Source: Pelagibius litoralis
Lineage (GTDB): Bacteria > Pseudomonadota > Alphaproteobacteria > Kiloniellales > DSM-21159
Assembly (NCBI GenBank): GCA_029287455.1
Contig: JARFRB010000032.1
Span: forward strand, 1 to 64,000
Reading direction: 5' to 3'
Length of the DNA: 64,000 nt
Positions within the stretch are counted from its first letter, which is position 1, and the number at the start of each line of letters is the position of its first letter. The notes under the pieces are model-generated. The model had not been told where the DNA came from, searched no databases, and worked only from the letters and a program-made list of their open reading frames with translations. Positions 38,042 through 44,681 of the stretch are shown piece after piece. A program made the translations under genes and the position numbers.

Positions 38042-38656
38042 ATGGCTTTGGAAACGCTTCTTGCCTTCACGATCTCGGTTTTGCTGCTGGTGCTCGTGCC
38101 TGGCCCGGTTATCGTGCTGGTTTCCACGCTTGGGGCCGCGCGGGGTGTGGGGGCGGCCGTTTCCGCGACCCTTGGCGCCTCGGCCTCCATCGCTGCCCAG
38201 CTTAGCCTCGCGGGGCTTTCCTTACTCTCAATTCTCGAAATCGCACCGCGATGGCTGGTAGCGATCCAAGTCGTGGCGGGCCTCTATATCGCCTATGTCG
38301 GGCTGCGGCTCTTGCGCGCGACTGAGGAGCCGAAGAGCCAGGCGAGCGGCGTGGCGGGTCCTTTCGTCACCGGCTTCATGATTTCCAGCGTGAACCCGAA
38401 GTCCATCCTGTTCTTCGGGGCCATCTTTCCCCAGTTCCTTGACCCAGCCTCCCCCTCGCTTCCCCAGATTCTTACGATGTGCTTGATTTTCCAGGCAATC
38501 TTTACGACCGGGGTTTTGGCCTATGCCTGCTTTGGCGCCTGGCTCGGCGCGCGGCTATCGCAAGTCTCGGCGCGCCCCTGGGCTACAAAAGCCTTGGGCC
38601 TCGGGCTGCTTGTCTTCGGGCTCGGGTTCGGGGTGCTGCCAAGGCTGATCCCGTGA
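38042..38656 (+). CDS. LysE/RhtB-family amino acid exporter
   Basis: A 204-residue inner-membrane protein with about six helices and the family pattern VPGPVIVLVSTLGAARG near the N terminus, YVGLRLLRA, and ISSVNPKSILFFGAIFPQFLD in the middle. Members export amino acids or homoserine-lactone-like compounds. The ATG at 38042 lies just behind a weak ribosome binding site. It overlaps the AraC-type gene by GTGA, so the regulator probably controls this exporter. Confidence 0.9.
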   Translation: MALETLLAFTISVLLLVLVPGPVIVLVSTLGAARGVGAAVSATLGASASIAAQLSLAGLSLLSILEIAPRWLVAIQVVAGLYIAYVGLRLLRATEEPKSQASGVAGPFVTGFMISSVNPKSILFFGAIFPQFLDPASPSLPQILTMCLIFQAIFTTGVLAYACFGAWLGARLSQVSARPWATKALGLGLLVFGLGFGVLPRLIP

Positions 38657-39624
38657 GTCATACTCACGACGGCAATGGGCCATCGAAGGATCGCGGAAGC
38701 TCAATGCAACGCGCCGCCAGAAGCAACCGGACACGCTTCACGAAGCCAAGCACGATTCCTGGCCTATCCTTGCTGACCGCGGATTTCACCACCCACCGCT
38801 ATCCACCGCACAGCCACGATGCCTACGTCGTGGCGGTGACGGAGAGCGGCGGCGCTTGCTTCTCCAGCAGGGGTGTCGATCAAGAGGCCCAGCCCCGCCA
38901 CTTGCTAGTCTTCAACCCGGAAGAACCCCACGCGGGCCACATGGGGCGCAGCCCATCGTGGCGCTATCGCGGTTTTTATCTCGCGGAAACCGCGGCCCGC
39001 GACCTGTCATCGGCTCTGGAATCGCCGGATCTTGGGTATTTCTTGGAGAACGTCGTCATCGACCGGGAACTCATTGGTCTGTTTGCCGAGGTGCATCGCG
39101 ATTTGACTGAAGACCCTGAGCGGGAACCGGATGTGATGCCGTTGCAAGAAGCCTTCGGCATGCTTTTCGCACGTCACGCCAGCGCCAAGCGCCGACCCGC
39201 CAGACCTCCACGTGACCGCCGCCTGGCGCTAAGGGCGCGCGAGGCCTTGCGCGATCGCTTTCGGGAGAGTTTTCGCCTGGCGGACTTGGCGCGAGACCTC
39301 GGCCTCACGCCCTATCAACTCTCCAGGCTTTTCCGGAGGAATTTTGATTTGGGCCCGCGCGACTATCTAATCCACCTGCGGCTCGCGGATGCAATCGGCC
39401 GCCTGAAAGAGGGCCTTCCACTGGCCCAGACGGCGGTCGAGTCCGGATTCTACGACCAATCGGCCATGCACTTTCATTTCAAGAGATGCTACGGCATCAC
39501 GCCGAGCCAATATCTTACCGCGACGGGCCAGGCTTCCCGGGACAGGAGCATCGAGGGGCGGAACGCGGGAGAAATCACAATTTGGCCGCAATTGGGACGG
39601 ACGAGGACCACATTCGGGCCCTAG
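38653..39624 (+). CDS. AraC-family transcriptional regulator
   Basis: An N-terminal cupin-type arabinose-binding domain (YPPHSHDAYVVAVTESG, then VFNPEEPHAGH) precedes two C-terminal helix-turn-helix motifs (RLADLARDLGLTPYQLSRLFRR and AQTAVESGFYDQSAMHFHFKR, followed by GITPSQY). The GTG at 38653 overlaps the LysE-family stop; an ATG at 38704 is an alternative that would give 306 residues. Regulation of the adjacent exporter in response to its substrate is likely. A 25-residue tail follows the HTH. Confidence 0.9.
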   Translation: MSHTHDGNGPSKDRGSSMQRAARSNRTRFTKPSTIPGLSLLTADFTTHRYPPHSHDAYVVAVTESGGACFSSRGVDQEAQPRHLLVFNPEEPHAGHMGRSPSWRYRGFYLAETAARDLSSALESPDLGYFLENVVIDRELIGLFAEVHRDLTEDPEREPDVMPLQEAFGMLFARHASAKRRPARPPRDRRLALRAREALRDRFRESFRLADLARDLGLTPYQLSRLFRRNFDLGPRDYLIHLRLADAIGRLKEGLPLAQTAVESGFYDQSAMHFHFKRCYGITPSQYLTATGQASRDRSIEGRNAGEITIWPQLGRTRTTFGP

Positions 39625-39663
39625 CTAGAAGGCTACGGAGACTTCCCCTCTCTGTTGGAGGTT

Positions 39664-39733
39664 TGCCAGTCTTCCTCGACGGCCCCTCAAAAGACTGGCA
39701 GGCGGCCACCGGACCCGACCCCCGGTGGCCGCC
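39664..39733. terminator. pair of strong stem-loops between convergent genes
   Basis: TGCCAGTCTT (39664-39673) pairs perfectly with AAGACTGGCA (39691-39700), and directly adjacent GGCGGCCACCGG (39701-39712) pairs perfectly with CCGGTGGCCGCC (39722-39733). They lie in the 134-base gap between the AraC-type gene and the convergent coiled-coil operon and probably end transcription from both sides. Neither has a long T-tract. Confidence 0.6.
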
Positions 39734-39758
39734 GCCCCCCAAATCCCAGAATGATAAT

Positions 39759-39947
39759 CTAGACCGGCAGTAAGCCACCGAATAAGCCGAGCGCCAGGGT
39801 GGCAAGAAGAAAGCCATAGAGCGAGACTCTGAGCGCTAAAGCCGCGGGGCCGGAAAACAGCCCCGGCTTCTCCTCAACGGCCAGCCGCACATGGGCTTGG
39901 CGGGCGGGAGGAGCGGCGTGCGCGGTCATGTTATTGGCGTCGGCCAT
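39759..39947 (-). CDS. small one-helix membrane protein, last gene of the ParA operon
   Basis: A 62-residue protein with a polar N-terminal half and one predicted membrane helix (about residues 37-61, ALALRVSLYGFLLATLALGL) running to the C terminus. It overlaps the upstream coiled-coil gene by 17 bases; a second in-frame ATG lies right after that gene's stop (39929), so either start would be coupled to it. I know no homologue. The position suggests that it could anchor the coiled-coil proteins at the membrane. Being short, it might also be a chance frame. Confidence 0.5.
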   Translation of the reverse strand: MADANNMTAHAAPPARQAHVRLAVEEKPGLFSGPAALALRVSLYGFLLATLALGLFGGLLPV

Positions 39948-40428
39948 ACTCCACCAGTTTCACAAGGCGTTCGTTCTGGCGACGCAGGAAGTCAACCTCG
40001 TCGCGCATGCGGCGCAACTCGATGGCTTGGAATTCCAGTATCATCCGCTCCTCGTCCTTCTCGAGCCGGTGAGCTTCCTGGCTTTCCGGATGAGCGCCCT
40101 CCTGGTCGTTACTTTGGCCCTTGTTTGTTGGCATTTCCGGGCCTTTGTCAGGGCTCGCTTCGGCGACGTGCCCTTCGGGAGCGGGTGTAGAGCCCACCCC
40201 ATACTTTCGGACAGTTTGATTTGATTCGGGCAAGGAACGCATGTGCGCGATGGCGAGAGCGACATCCTTCCATTTTTGCTGGGCCGCCTCGTTCCCGGCG
40301 GCCTCATAGGCCTCCATCAGGCCCTGGACAATGCGCTCCGCGTTCTCTTCGTGCGTTTCGATAAGGTGCGCCGCGATCGACTCCGCGCGTATTAGGTTCG
40401 ACACGCCCATACCCTCGAGCCCAGCCAT
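39931..40428 (-). CDS. coiled-coil protein 2 of the ParA operon, unknown family
   Basis: A 165-residue soluble protein in three parts: a helical N-terminal region (about 8-65; AESIAAHLIETHEENAERIV), a polar probably disordered linker (about 70-120; rich in Pro, Glu, Ser, Gly), and a C-terminal coiled coil (about 120-160). Residues 132-160 (EFQAIELRRMRDEVDFLRRQ and the next nine residues) match the coiled-coil segment of the neighbouring protein at 17 of about 28 positions. No known domain recognised. The ATG at 40428 has no clear ribosome binding site; a Met at residue 7 is an alternative. Confidence 0.7.
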   Translation of the reverse strand: MAGLEGMGVSNLIRAESIAAHLIETHEENAERIVQGLMEAYEAAGNEAAQQKWKDVALAIAHMRSLPESNQTVRKYGVGSTPAPEGHVAEASPDKGPEMPTNKGQSNDQEGAHPESQEAHRLEKDEERMILEFQAIELRRMRDEVDFLRRQNERLVKLVEYGRRQ

Positions 40429-40518
40429 TCAAAATCCGACCATAGGCCCGGGAAAATCACAAGACGGTATAGAGGCTTAAGGCTTTGGAGGCTTGCCAGC
40501 GCGAAAAAGCGTGCTGTC

Positions 40519-40866
40519 TCAAAGGCGTGCGATCATCCGCGATAGCTTCTGCCGTAAAGCGTCGAGCTCCGCCTTCAAATCCTCATCGGTCTTCGCCGAA
40601 GCGTTTTCCGCCTCGTCGCGCAACTGCTGCGACTCCCGCAGCAGTCCGCGCAGCCGCTCATCGGCCAAGTCCATCAAGCGTTCGTTCTCTTCTCGCAGAT
40701 AGGCAATCTCATCGCGCAGGCGGTGAAGCTCGATCCTCTGGAATTCAATGGCTTCGGTCACTTCGGTCCCGAGCGGGGTCTCCGTCTCGGCAACTTGCGC
40801 GCTCGACGGCACGGCCGAGGGTACCCCTAGGGTATCTTGTGGGTCTTTTCGCGAGGTAATCGACAC
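40519..40866 (-). CDS. coiled-coil protein 1 of the ParA operon, unknown family
   Basis: A 115-residue protein with a short disordered N terminus (about 1-35, rich in Pro, Ser, Thr) and a long predicted coiled coil from about 38 to the C terminus. Residues 41-70 (EFQRIELHRLRDEIAYLREE and the next ten) are homologous to the coiled coil of the next gene product. GTG start at 40866, 27 bases after the ParA-like gene stop. It is a candidate adaptor or ATPase-stimulating partner of that ParA-like protein. Function otherwise unknown. Confidence 0.7.
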   Translation of the reverse strand: MSITSRKDPQDTLGVPSAVPSSAQVAETETPLGTEVTEAIEFQRIELHRLRDEIAYLREENERLMDLADERLRGLLRESQQLRDEAENASAKTDEDLKAELDALRQKLSRMIARL

Positions 40867-40893
40867 GGTGCCTGTATAAGCCTTCCTGAAGAC

Positions 40894-41574
40894 CTAAGCC
40901 CGCCGGCCACGCGGCGCCGGCAGTTTCCGGGGAAAGCGCTTCCGGCTTGCAACGAAATCCAGCATGGCTTGGTCGAGTTCCTCCGCCGCCGTCCGCAAGG
41001 CCGGGCTCGCGGCCTCGCGGCCCGCGCGCCCACTGCCCAGAGCCGCGGCAAAGCCATCCTTTTGCGGCCAGGTCGGGCCAATCACCTGATATCCGAAGGG
41101 CCGCAAATAGCCGCGCGCATCCGCCTCTTGCCGCTCCGAGCGGCCGGTGCGGGCAAGCACGATCGCTATATCCTTGGCCTTGACGCCCGCAGCCACCAAC
41201 CGGTCGGCCAGCGCCAGGGTCGGCCTCAGGTCGTCGATCGTAACCCCGGTTGGCAGGAAGACCGCGTGGGCGGCGCTGGCCAGTGTCGCGGTGTGCTTGT
41301 CGGCGTAGCCCGGCCCGTCCTCGACCACCACATCGTAGCGGCTGCGCACCTTGTCCATGCGCTTGGGGCTCTTGAAGGATAGAACCTCAAGCTCCGGCTG
41401 GATTTCATTTGCAAGGCGGCGGGCTTGCCAGCCTACGCAGGTCAACTGCTCCACATCGAAATCCGCGATCAGCACCCGCCAATCCGCCTCCGCGAAGACC
41501 ACCGCCAAGGAGCGCGCAAGCGCGGACTTGCCTACTCCACCCTTCTGAGAAGCAAAAACCACGCGAAGAGTCAT
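40894..41574 (-). CDS. ParA/MinD-superfamily ATPase, orphan type
   Basis: A 226-residue ParA-like ATPase. The deviant Walker A KGGVGKS (11-17) carries the signature lysine K11 and the catalytic K16; DFDVEQLT at 38-45 stands at the A' position where ParA proteins usually have D-x-D-P-Q; VEDGPGYAD at 84-92 is the Walker B region. The C terminus is a basic tail (RKRFPRKLPAPRGRR, 211-225) that could bind DNA without sequence specificity. There is no parB or parS in the window, so a chromosome segregation role is unlikely. It heads a minus-strand operon with two coiled-coil proteins, divergent from the ccm genes. Confidence 0.85.
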   Translation of the reverse strand: MTLRVVFASQKGGVGKSALARSLAVVFAEADWRVLIADFDVEQLTCVGWQARRLANEIQPELEVLSFKSPKRMDKVRSRYDVVVEDGPGYADKHTATLASAAHAVFLPTGVTIDDLRPTLALADRLVAAGVKAKDIAIVLARTGRSERQEADARGYLRPFGYQVIGPTWPQKDGFAAALGSGRAGREAASPALRTAAEELDQAMLDFVASRKRFPRKLPAPRGRRA

Positions 41575-41700
41575 CCGCCGTCCCCAATTGCATTTCCCTG
41601 TCTGCAGACTAACCGGAGTCGGGGCATAGATACACTACTCCACGCGAATTCAGCGCATCTGCGAGCCGTCACCAGCTCGTGCGCTTCCGGAGCGCTCGGC

Positions 41701-41741
41701 CCTGGGGTTCGCTCGGACTTGAGCGAAGCCGGCGCCCCAGG
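41701..41741. other. long bulged inverted repeat between ParA-like gene and ccmA
   Basis: CCTGGGG-TTCGCTC (41701-41714) faces GAGCGAA (41721-41727) and, after a seven-base bulge, CCCCAGG (41735-41741). Both seven-base helices are perfect. It lies just upstream of the predicted ccmA promoter in the 250-base divergent gap, so it may be an operator or a structured 5' end of the ParA-side message. Confidence 0.45.
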
Positions 41742-41753
41742 CGCCCACCCGGC

Positions 41754-41782
41754 TTTAAACCCGGCCGCCGCTCTGCTATAGC
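41754..41782 (+). promoter_or_regulatory. predicted ccmA promoter
   Basis: TTTAAA (41754-41759), a 17-base spacer and TATAGC (41777-41782) match the sigma-70 type consensus at four of six positions each. The expected start near 41789 leaves about 36 bases before ccmA, including the small upstream ORF. Confidence 0.45.
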
Positions 41783-41807
41783 CCGCCAGTTCCAAAAGGT
41801 GGGTGAC

Positions 41808-41828
41808 ATGAACCCTTATCCGGCATGA
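41808..41828 (+). CDS. six-residue upstream ORF coupled to ccmA
   Basis: ATG at 41808 encodes Met-Asn-Pro-Tyr-Pro-Ala and stops with TGA at 41826-41828, overlapping the ccmA ATG (ATGA). The upstream ATG has a good ribosome binding site (AAGGTGGG a few bases ahead), whereas ccmA's own ATG has none. This suggests that ribosomes reach ccmA by re-initiation after the short peptide. It may instead be coincidence. Confidence 0.4.
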   Translation: MNPYPA

Positions 41829-42484
41829 CACGGCTTACGGCTGAGGCACTTGCCTGCCTGCGGGGGGAACGGCTGGTGTTCACGCGCCTCGACTTTTCCC
41901 TGGACGCCGGCGAGACATTGCTGCTGACCGGCCCGAACGGAAGCGGCAAGTCGAGCCTGTTGCGCGTTCTGGCAGGATTGTTGCGGCCAATTTCCGGCCA
42001 GCTGCTCTGGAATGGTAGCCCCATCAGGGACGACCTGGGCACCTATCAGGGCAGCGTGCACTACCTGGGGCATTCCGATGCCATCAAGCCCGCCTTGACC
42101 GTTCGCGAGAACCTGGAGTTCTGGGCCCGCCTGCGCGGCGATCGATCAACGGTAGAACCCGCACTCGCGCATTTCGGCCTGAGCGATCTATCGGCCCTTT
42201 CCGCGCAGATGCTTTCTGCGGGCCAGCGCCGCAGGCTGGCTCTGGCGCGACTGCTGGCCACACCGGCCGATCTATGGCTGCTCGACGAGCCCAGTGTGGG
42301 CCTCGACCAGGCATCCTTGCGAAGCCTCGCCACTGCTTTGAACGACCATCGGCGCGGCGGAGGGCTGGCGGTAATCGCAACCCATGCCGAGGTTGGCGCT
42401 GAAAACCCCCGCCGCCTCGATCTCGAGAACTACCGGCCGGCACCCCAGGACGGCGGAGCGGCTTTCGAGGAGTTGGCCTGGTGA
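41825..42484 (+). CDS. ccmA: heme exporter ATP-binding protein CcmA
   Basis: A 219-residue ABC ATPase of the cytochrome c maturation system, which with CcmBCD releases holo-CcmE. Walker A GPNGSGKS is at 36-43, the signature is LSAGQRRRLALARLL, Walker B LWLLDEPSVGLD and the H-loop AVIATHAE. The ATG at 41825 overlaps a six-codon ORF. First gene of the nine-gene ccm block; its stop overlaps ccmB by GTGA. Confidence 0.96.
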   Translation: MTRLTAEALACLRGERLVFTRLDFSLDAGETLLLTGPNGSGKSSLLRVLAGLLRPISGQLLWNGSPIRDDLGTYQGSVHYLGHSDAIKPALTVRENLEFWARLRGDRSTVEPALAHFGLSDLSALSAQMLSAGQRRRLALARLLATPADLWLLDEPSVGLDQASLRSLATALNDHRRGGGLAVIATHAEVGAENPRRLDLENYRPAPQDGGAAFEELAW

Positions 42485-43158
42485 GCGGCGGCGGTGCGCC
42501 CATCCGGTCGGTAGTAGCCCGCGATCTTCGGCTCGCGCTCAGGCAGCGCAGCGACATCCTGACCATCGTGCTGTTTTTCGCCCTGACGGCCTCGCTCTTT
42601 CCCTTTGCGCTCGGCCCCTACCCCGACCTCTTGCAGCGCGTGGCGCCCGGGGTTATCTGGGTGACCGCGCTGCTCGCGGTTTTGCTCTCGCTCGAACGCC
42701 TGTTCCTGGCGGATTACGAGGACGGCAGCCTGGAACTGCTGGCGCTGTCTCCCTTGCCGCTGGAAGCCATCGTGCTCGCCAAGACCTTCGCCCATTGGCT
42801 GACCACGGGCCTGCCCCTGACAGCGGCGACCCCGCTCATCGCGTTGCTCTACGACATGCCGGCAAGCGGCCTTGCCGTGCTCCTCGCCGCCATGATCCTG
42901 GGAACTCCGTCCTTGAGCCTGATCGGCTCCATTGGCGCGGCACTGGCGCTGGGGGCCCGGCGCGGCGGCGTCTTGATCCCGCTGCTGGTCTTGCCGCTTT
43001 ACGTGCCGATTCTCATCTTCGGCGTCGCCGCCGTGGACGCCGCGCTTTCGGATCTCGCGGCGCGCCCGCACCTGCTGCTGCTCGCCGCCTTGCTGGCGGT
43101 GGCGCTGCCCACGGCCGCTTTCGCCGGGGCCGCCGCCCTGCGTCAGGCTGTCGAGTAG
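42481..43158 (+). CDS. ccmB: heme exporter membrane protein CcmB
   Basis: A 225-residue protein with six hydrophobic segments and the CcmB pattern: VVARDLRLALRQRSDILTIVLFF at the N terminus, FLADYEDGSLELLALSPLPLE and the GTPSLSLIGSIGAALALGAR region. It is the permease partner of CcmA. GTG start overlapping the ccmA stop. About 97 bases without a gene separate it from ccmC. Confidence 0.95.
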   Translation: MSGGGAPIRSVVARDLRLALRQRSDILTIVLFFALTASLFPFALGPYPDLLQRVAPGVIWVTALLAVLLSLERLFLADYEDGSLELLALSPLPLEAIVLAKTFAHWLTTGLPLTAATPLIALLYDMPASGLAVLLAAMILGTPSLSLIGSIGAALALGARRGGVLIPLLVLPLYVPILIFGVAAVDAALSDLAARPHLLLLAALLAVALPTAAFAGAAALRQAVE

Positions 43159-43255
43159 CGGGGCGGGAGCTTGCGCGCTATGTTACTGAAAAAGAGGCAA
43201 CCGCTGGGGTCTGGCAAGACCGAAGCCCCAACGGTAAGGAGTTGAAGTCAAGAGC

Positions 43256-44017
43256 ATGAACCGGACCGCAACATCGAGCCAGCAGAGCGGATCGCTGCAT
43301 CGGTTCGCCAACCCTGCGCGCTTTCTGCGGCTCGCCCAAGCAGTCTTTCCTTGGTCCGCCGGGGCCATGGCCCTATGCATCGCAGCAGGGCTCTACCTCG
43401 GCCTTTTCGTCGCGCCACCGGATTACCAGCAAGGCGAGAGCGTGCGGATCATGTACGTCCACGTACCCGCAGCTTGGATGGCGCTCTTCGTCTACGCGAA
43501 CATGGCGCTCGCCAGCGCGTCCCTGCTGATTTGGCGCCACCCCCTGGCGGGCTTGATCGCCAAGGCCAGCGCGCCGGTCGGCACCGCCTTCACCTTTCTG
43601 GCGCTGTTTACGGGATCGCTCTGGGGCAAGCCCATGTGGGGCACTTGGTGGGTTTGGGACGCGCGCCTGACCTCCGTGCTGATCCTGTTCTTCATCTATC
43701 TCGGCCACATGGCGCTGATCAACGCCTTCGAGAACCCCGAGCGGGGCCAGAAAGCGGCGGCGGTGCTGACCCTGGTCGGGGTTGTGAACCTGCCGATCAT
43801 CAAGTTCTCCGTGGATTGGTGGAACACGCTGCATCAGCCGGCGAGCGTGACGCGCATTGGAACCCCGGCGATCCATTCCAGCATGCTCTGGCCCTTGTTG
43901 CTGATGGCGCTGGGATTCACCTTTTACTACGTGACGGTGCTCATTCTCAGGCTGCGGGCGGAAATGCTGGCATCGCGCTTGCGGGCCATGAATCGGCTTG
44001 CGGCCGAGGAAGGGTAG
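43256..44017 (+). CDS. ccmC: heme-handling protein CcmC
   Basis: A 253-residue, six-helix protein that presents heme to CcmE in the periplasm. The tryptophan-rich WWD signature WGTWWVWD is at 128-135, and flanking heme-ligand histidines are expected in MYVHVPAAW (H69) and WNTLHQPAS. GGAG-type sequence precedes the ATG. Followed directly by ccmD. Confidence 0.96.
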   Translation: MNRTATSSQQSGSLHRFANPARFLRLAQAVFPWSAGAMALCIAAGLYLGLFVAPPDYQQGESVRIMYVHVPAAWMALFVYANMALASASLLIWRHPLAGLIAKASAPVGTAFTFLALFTGSLWGKPMWGTWWVWDARLTSVLILFFIYLGHMALINAFENPERGQKAAAVLTLVGVVNLPIIKFSVDWWNTLHQPASVTRIGTPAIHSSMLWPLLLMALGFTFYYVTVLILRLRAEMLASRLRAMNRLAAEEG

Positions 44018-44028
44018 GAGGAGGCGTC

Positions 44029-44232
44029 ATGGAGGGCGGAATTTCCGAGTTCTTCGCGATGGGCGGCTACGCAGCCTTCGTCTGGCCAAGCTACGCCGTG
44101 TCCGGGCTGGTCTTGGCCGGGCTATTTTTTGTGTCCTGGCGGGAGCTCACGCGCCGCCAGGCGCTGCTTGACCGGCTCCAGGCCGCGGCTCCCCACCGTC
44201 GCCGCAAGCCGAAGGATCCGGAGCGGACATGA
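44029..44232 (+). CDS. ccmD: CcmD small membrane subunit
   Basis: A 67-residue protein with one membrane helix (about 19-38) and a basic C-terminal tail (PHRRRKPKD), as expected for CcmD, which stabilises the CcmABC-CcmE complex. The start ATG 44029 has GGAGGAGG just ahead and lies 11 bases after ccmC. Its stop overlaps ccmE by ATGA. Confidence 0.88.
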   Translation: MEGGISEFFAMGGYAAFVWPSYAVSGLVLAGLFFVSWRELTRRQALLDRLQAAAPHRRRKPKDPERT

Positions 44233-44681
44233 CCCGCAAACGCCGCCGTCTCTATATCGTGGCGCTCGGTATGCTGTCGCTGGCGGTGGCGGCGGCCCTG
44301 GTGCTGACCGCTTTCGAGGATAATCTGGTCTTCTTCTACTCGCCGACGGACCTCAAGGAGAAAGAGCTGCCCGAGGGCCGGCTGGTGCGCATCGGGGGGC
44401 TGGTCGAGGAAGAGTCCATCCAGCGCGGCGCGGACAACCGGGTGTCCTTCGTGGTCACCGACCTGTCAAACTCTGTGCCGGTTACCTATCAAGGCATCCT
44501 GCCCGACCTTTTCCGCGAAGGCCAAGGCGTGGTGGCGCAAGGGAGCCTGGGTCCCGACGGCGTCTTCGTGGCCCGCGAGGTCCTGGCGCGGCACGACGAA
44601 AACTACATGCCGCCCGAAGTGGCCGAAGCCCTGCGCAAATCGGGGGAATGGCGGCCCGCGGAGGAGAGTGCCGCGCAATGA
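44229..44681 (+). CDS. ccmE: cytochrome c-type biogenesis heme chaperone CcmE
   Basis: A 150-residue membrane-anchored OB-fold protein. An N-terminal anchor (about 9-28) is followed by the beta-barrel; the heme-binding H122 lies in the RHDENY motif with Y126, the usual His-x-x-x-Tyr arrangement. It binds heme covalently and passes it to CcmF. Overlaps ccmD and ccmF by four bases each. Confidence 0.96.
   Translation: MTRKRRRLYIVALGMLSLAVAAALVLTAFEDNLVFFYSPTDLKEKELPEGRLVRIGGLVEEESIQRGADNRVSFVVTDLSNSVPVTYQGILPDLFREGQGVVAQGSLGPDGVFVAREVLARHDENYMPPEVAEALRKSGEWRPAEESAAQ

Noticed and set aside
38653-39624. Start of the AraC-type regulator at 38479
   Set aside because: That frame overlaps 178 bases of the certain LysE-family gene and encodes a low-quality Arg/Ala-rich extension; the coupled GTG or the ATG at 38704 is far more likely.
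40894-41574. Chromosome or plasmid partition locus
   Set aside because: Only a ParA-like ATPase is present; there is no ParB with helix-turn-helix, no parS palindrome, no replication gene, and ccm core genes are directly adjacent.
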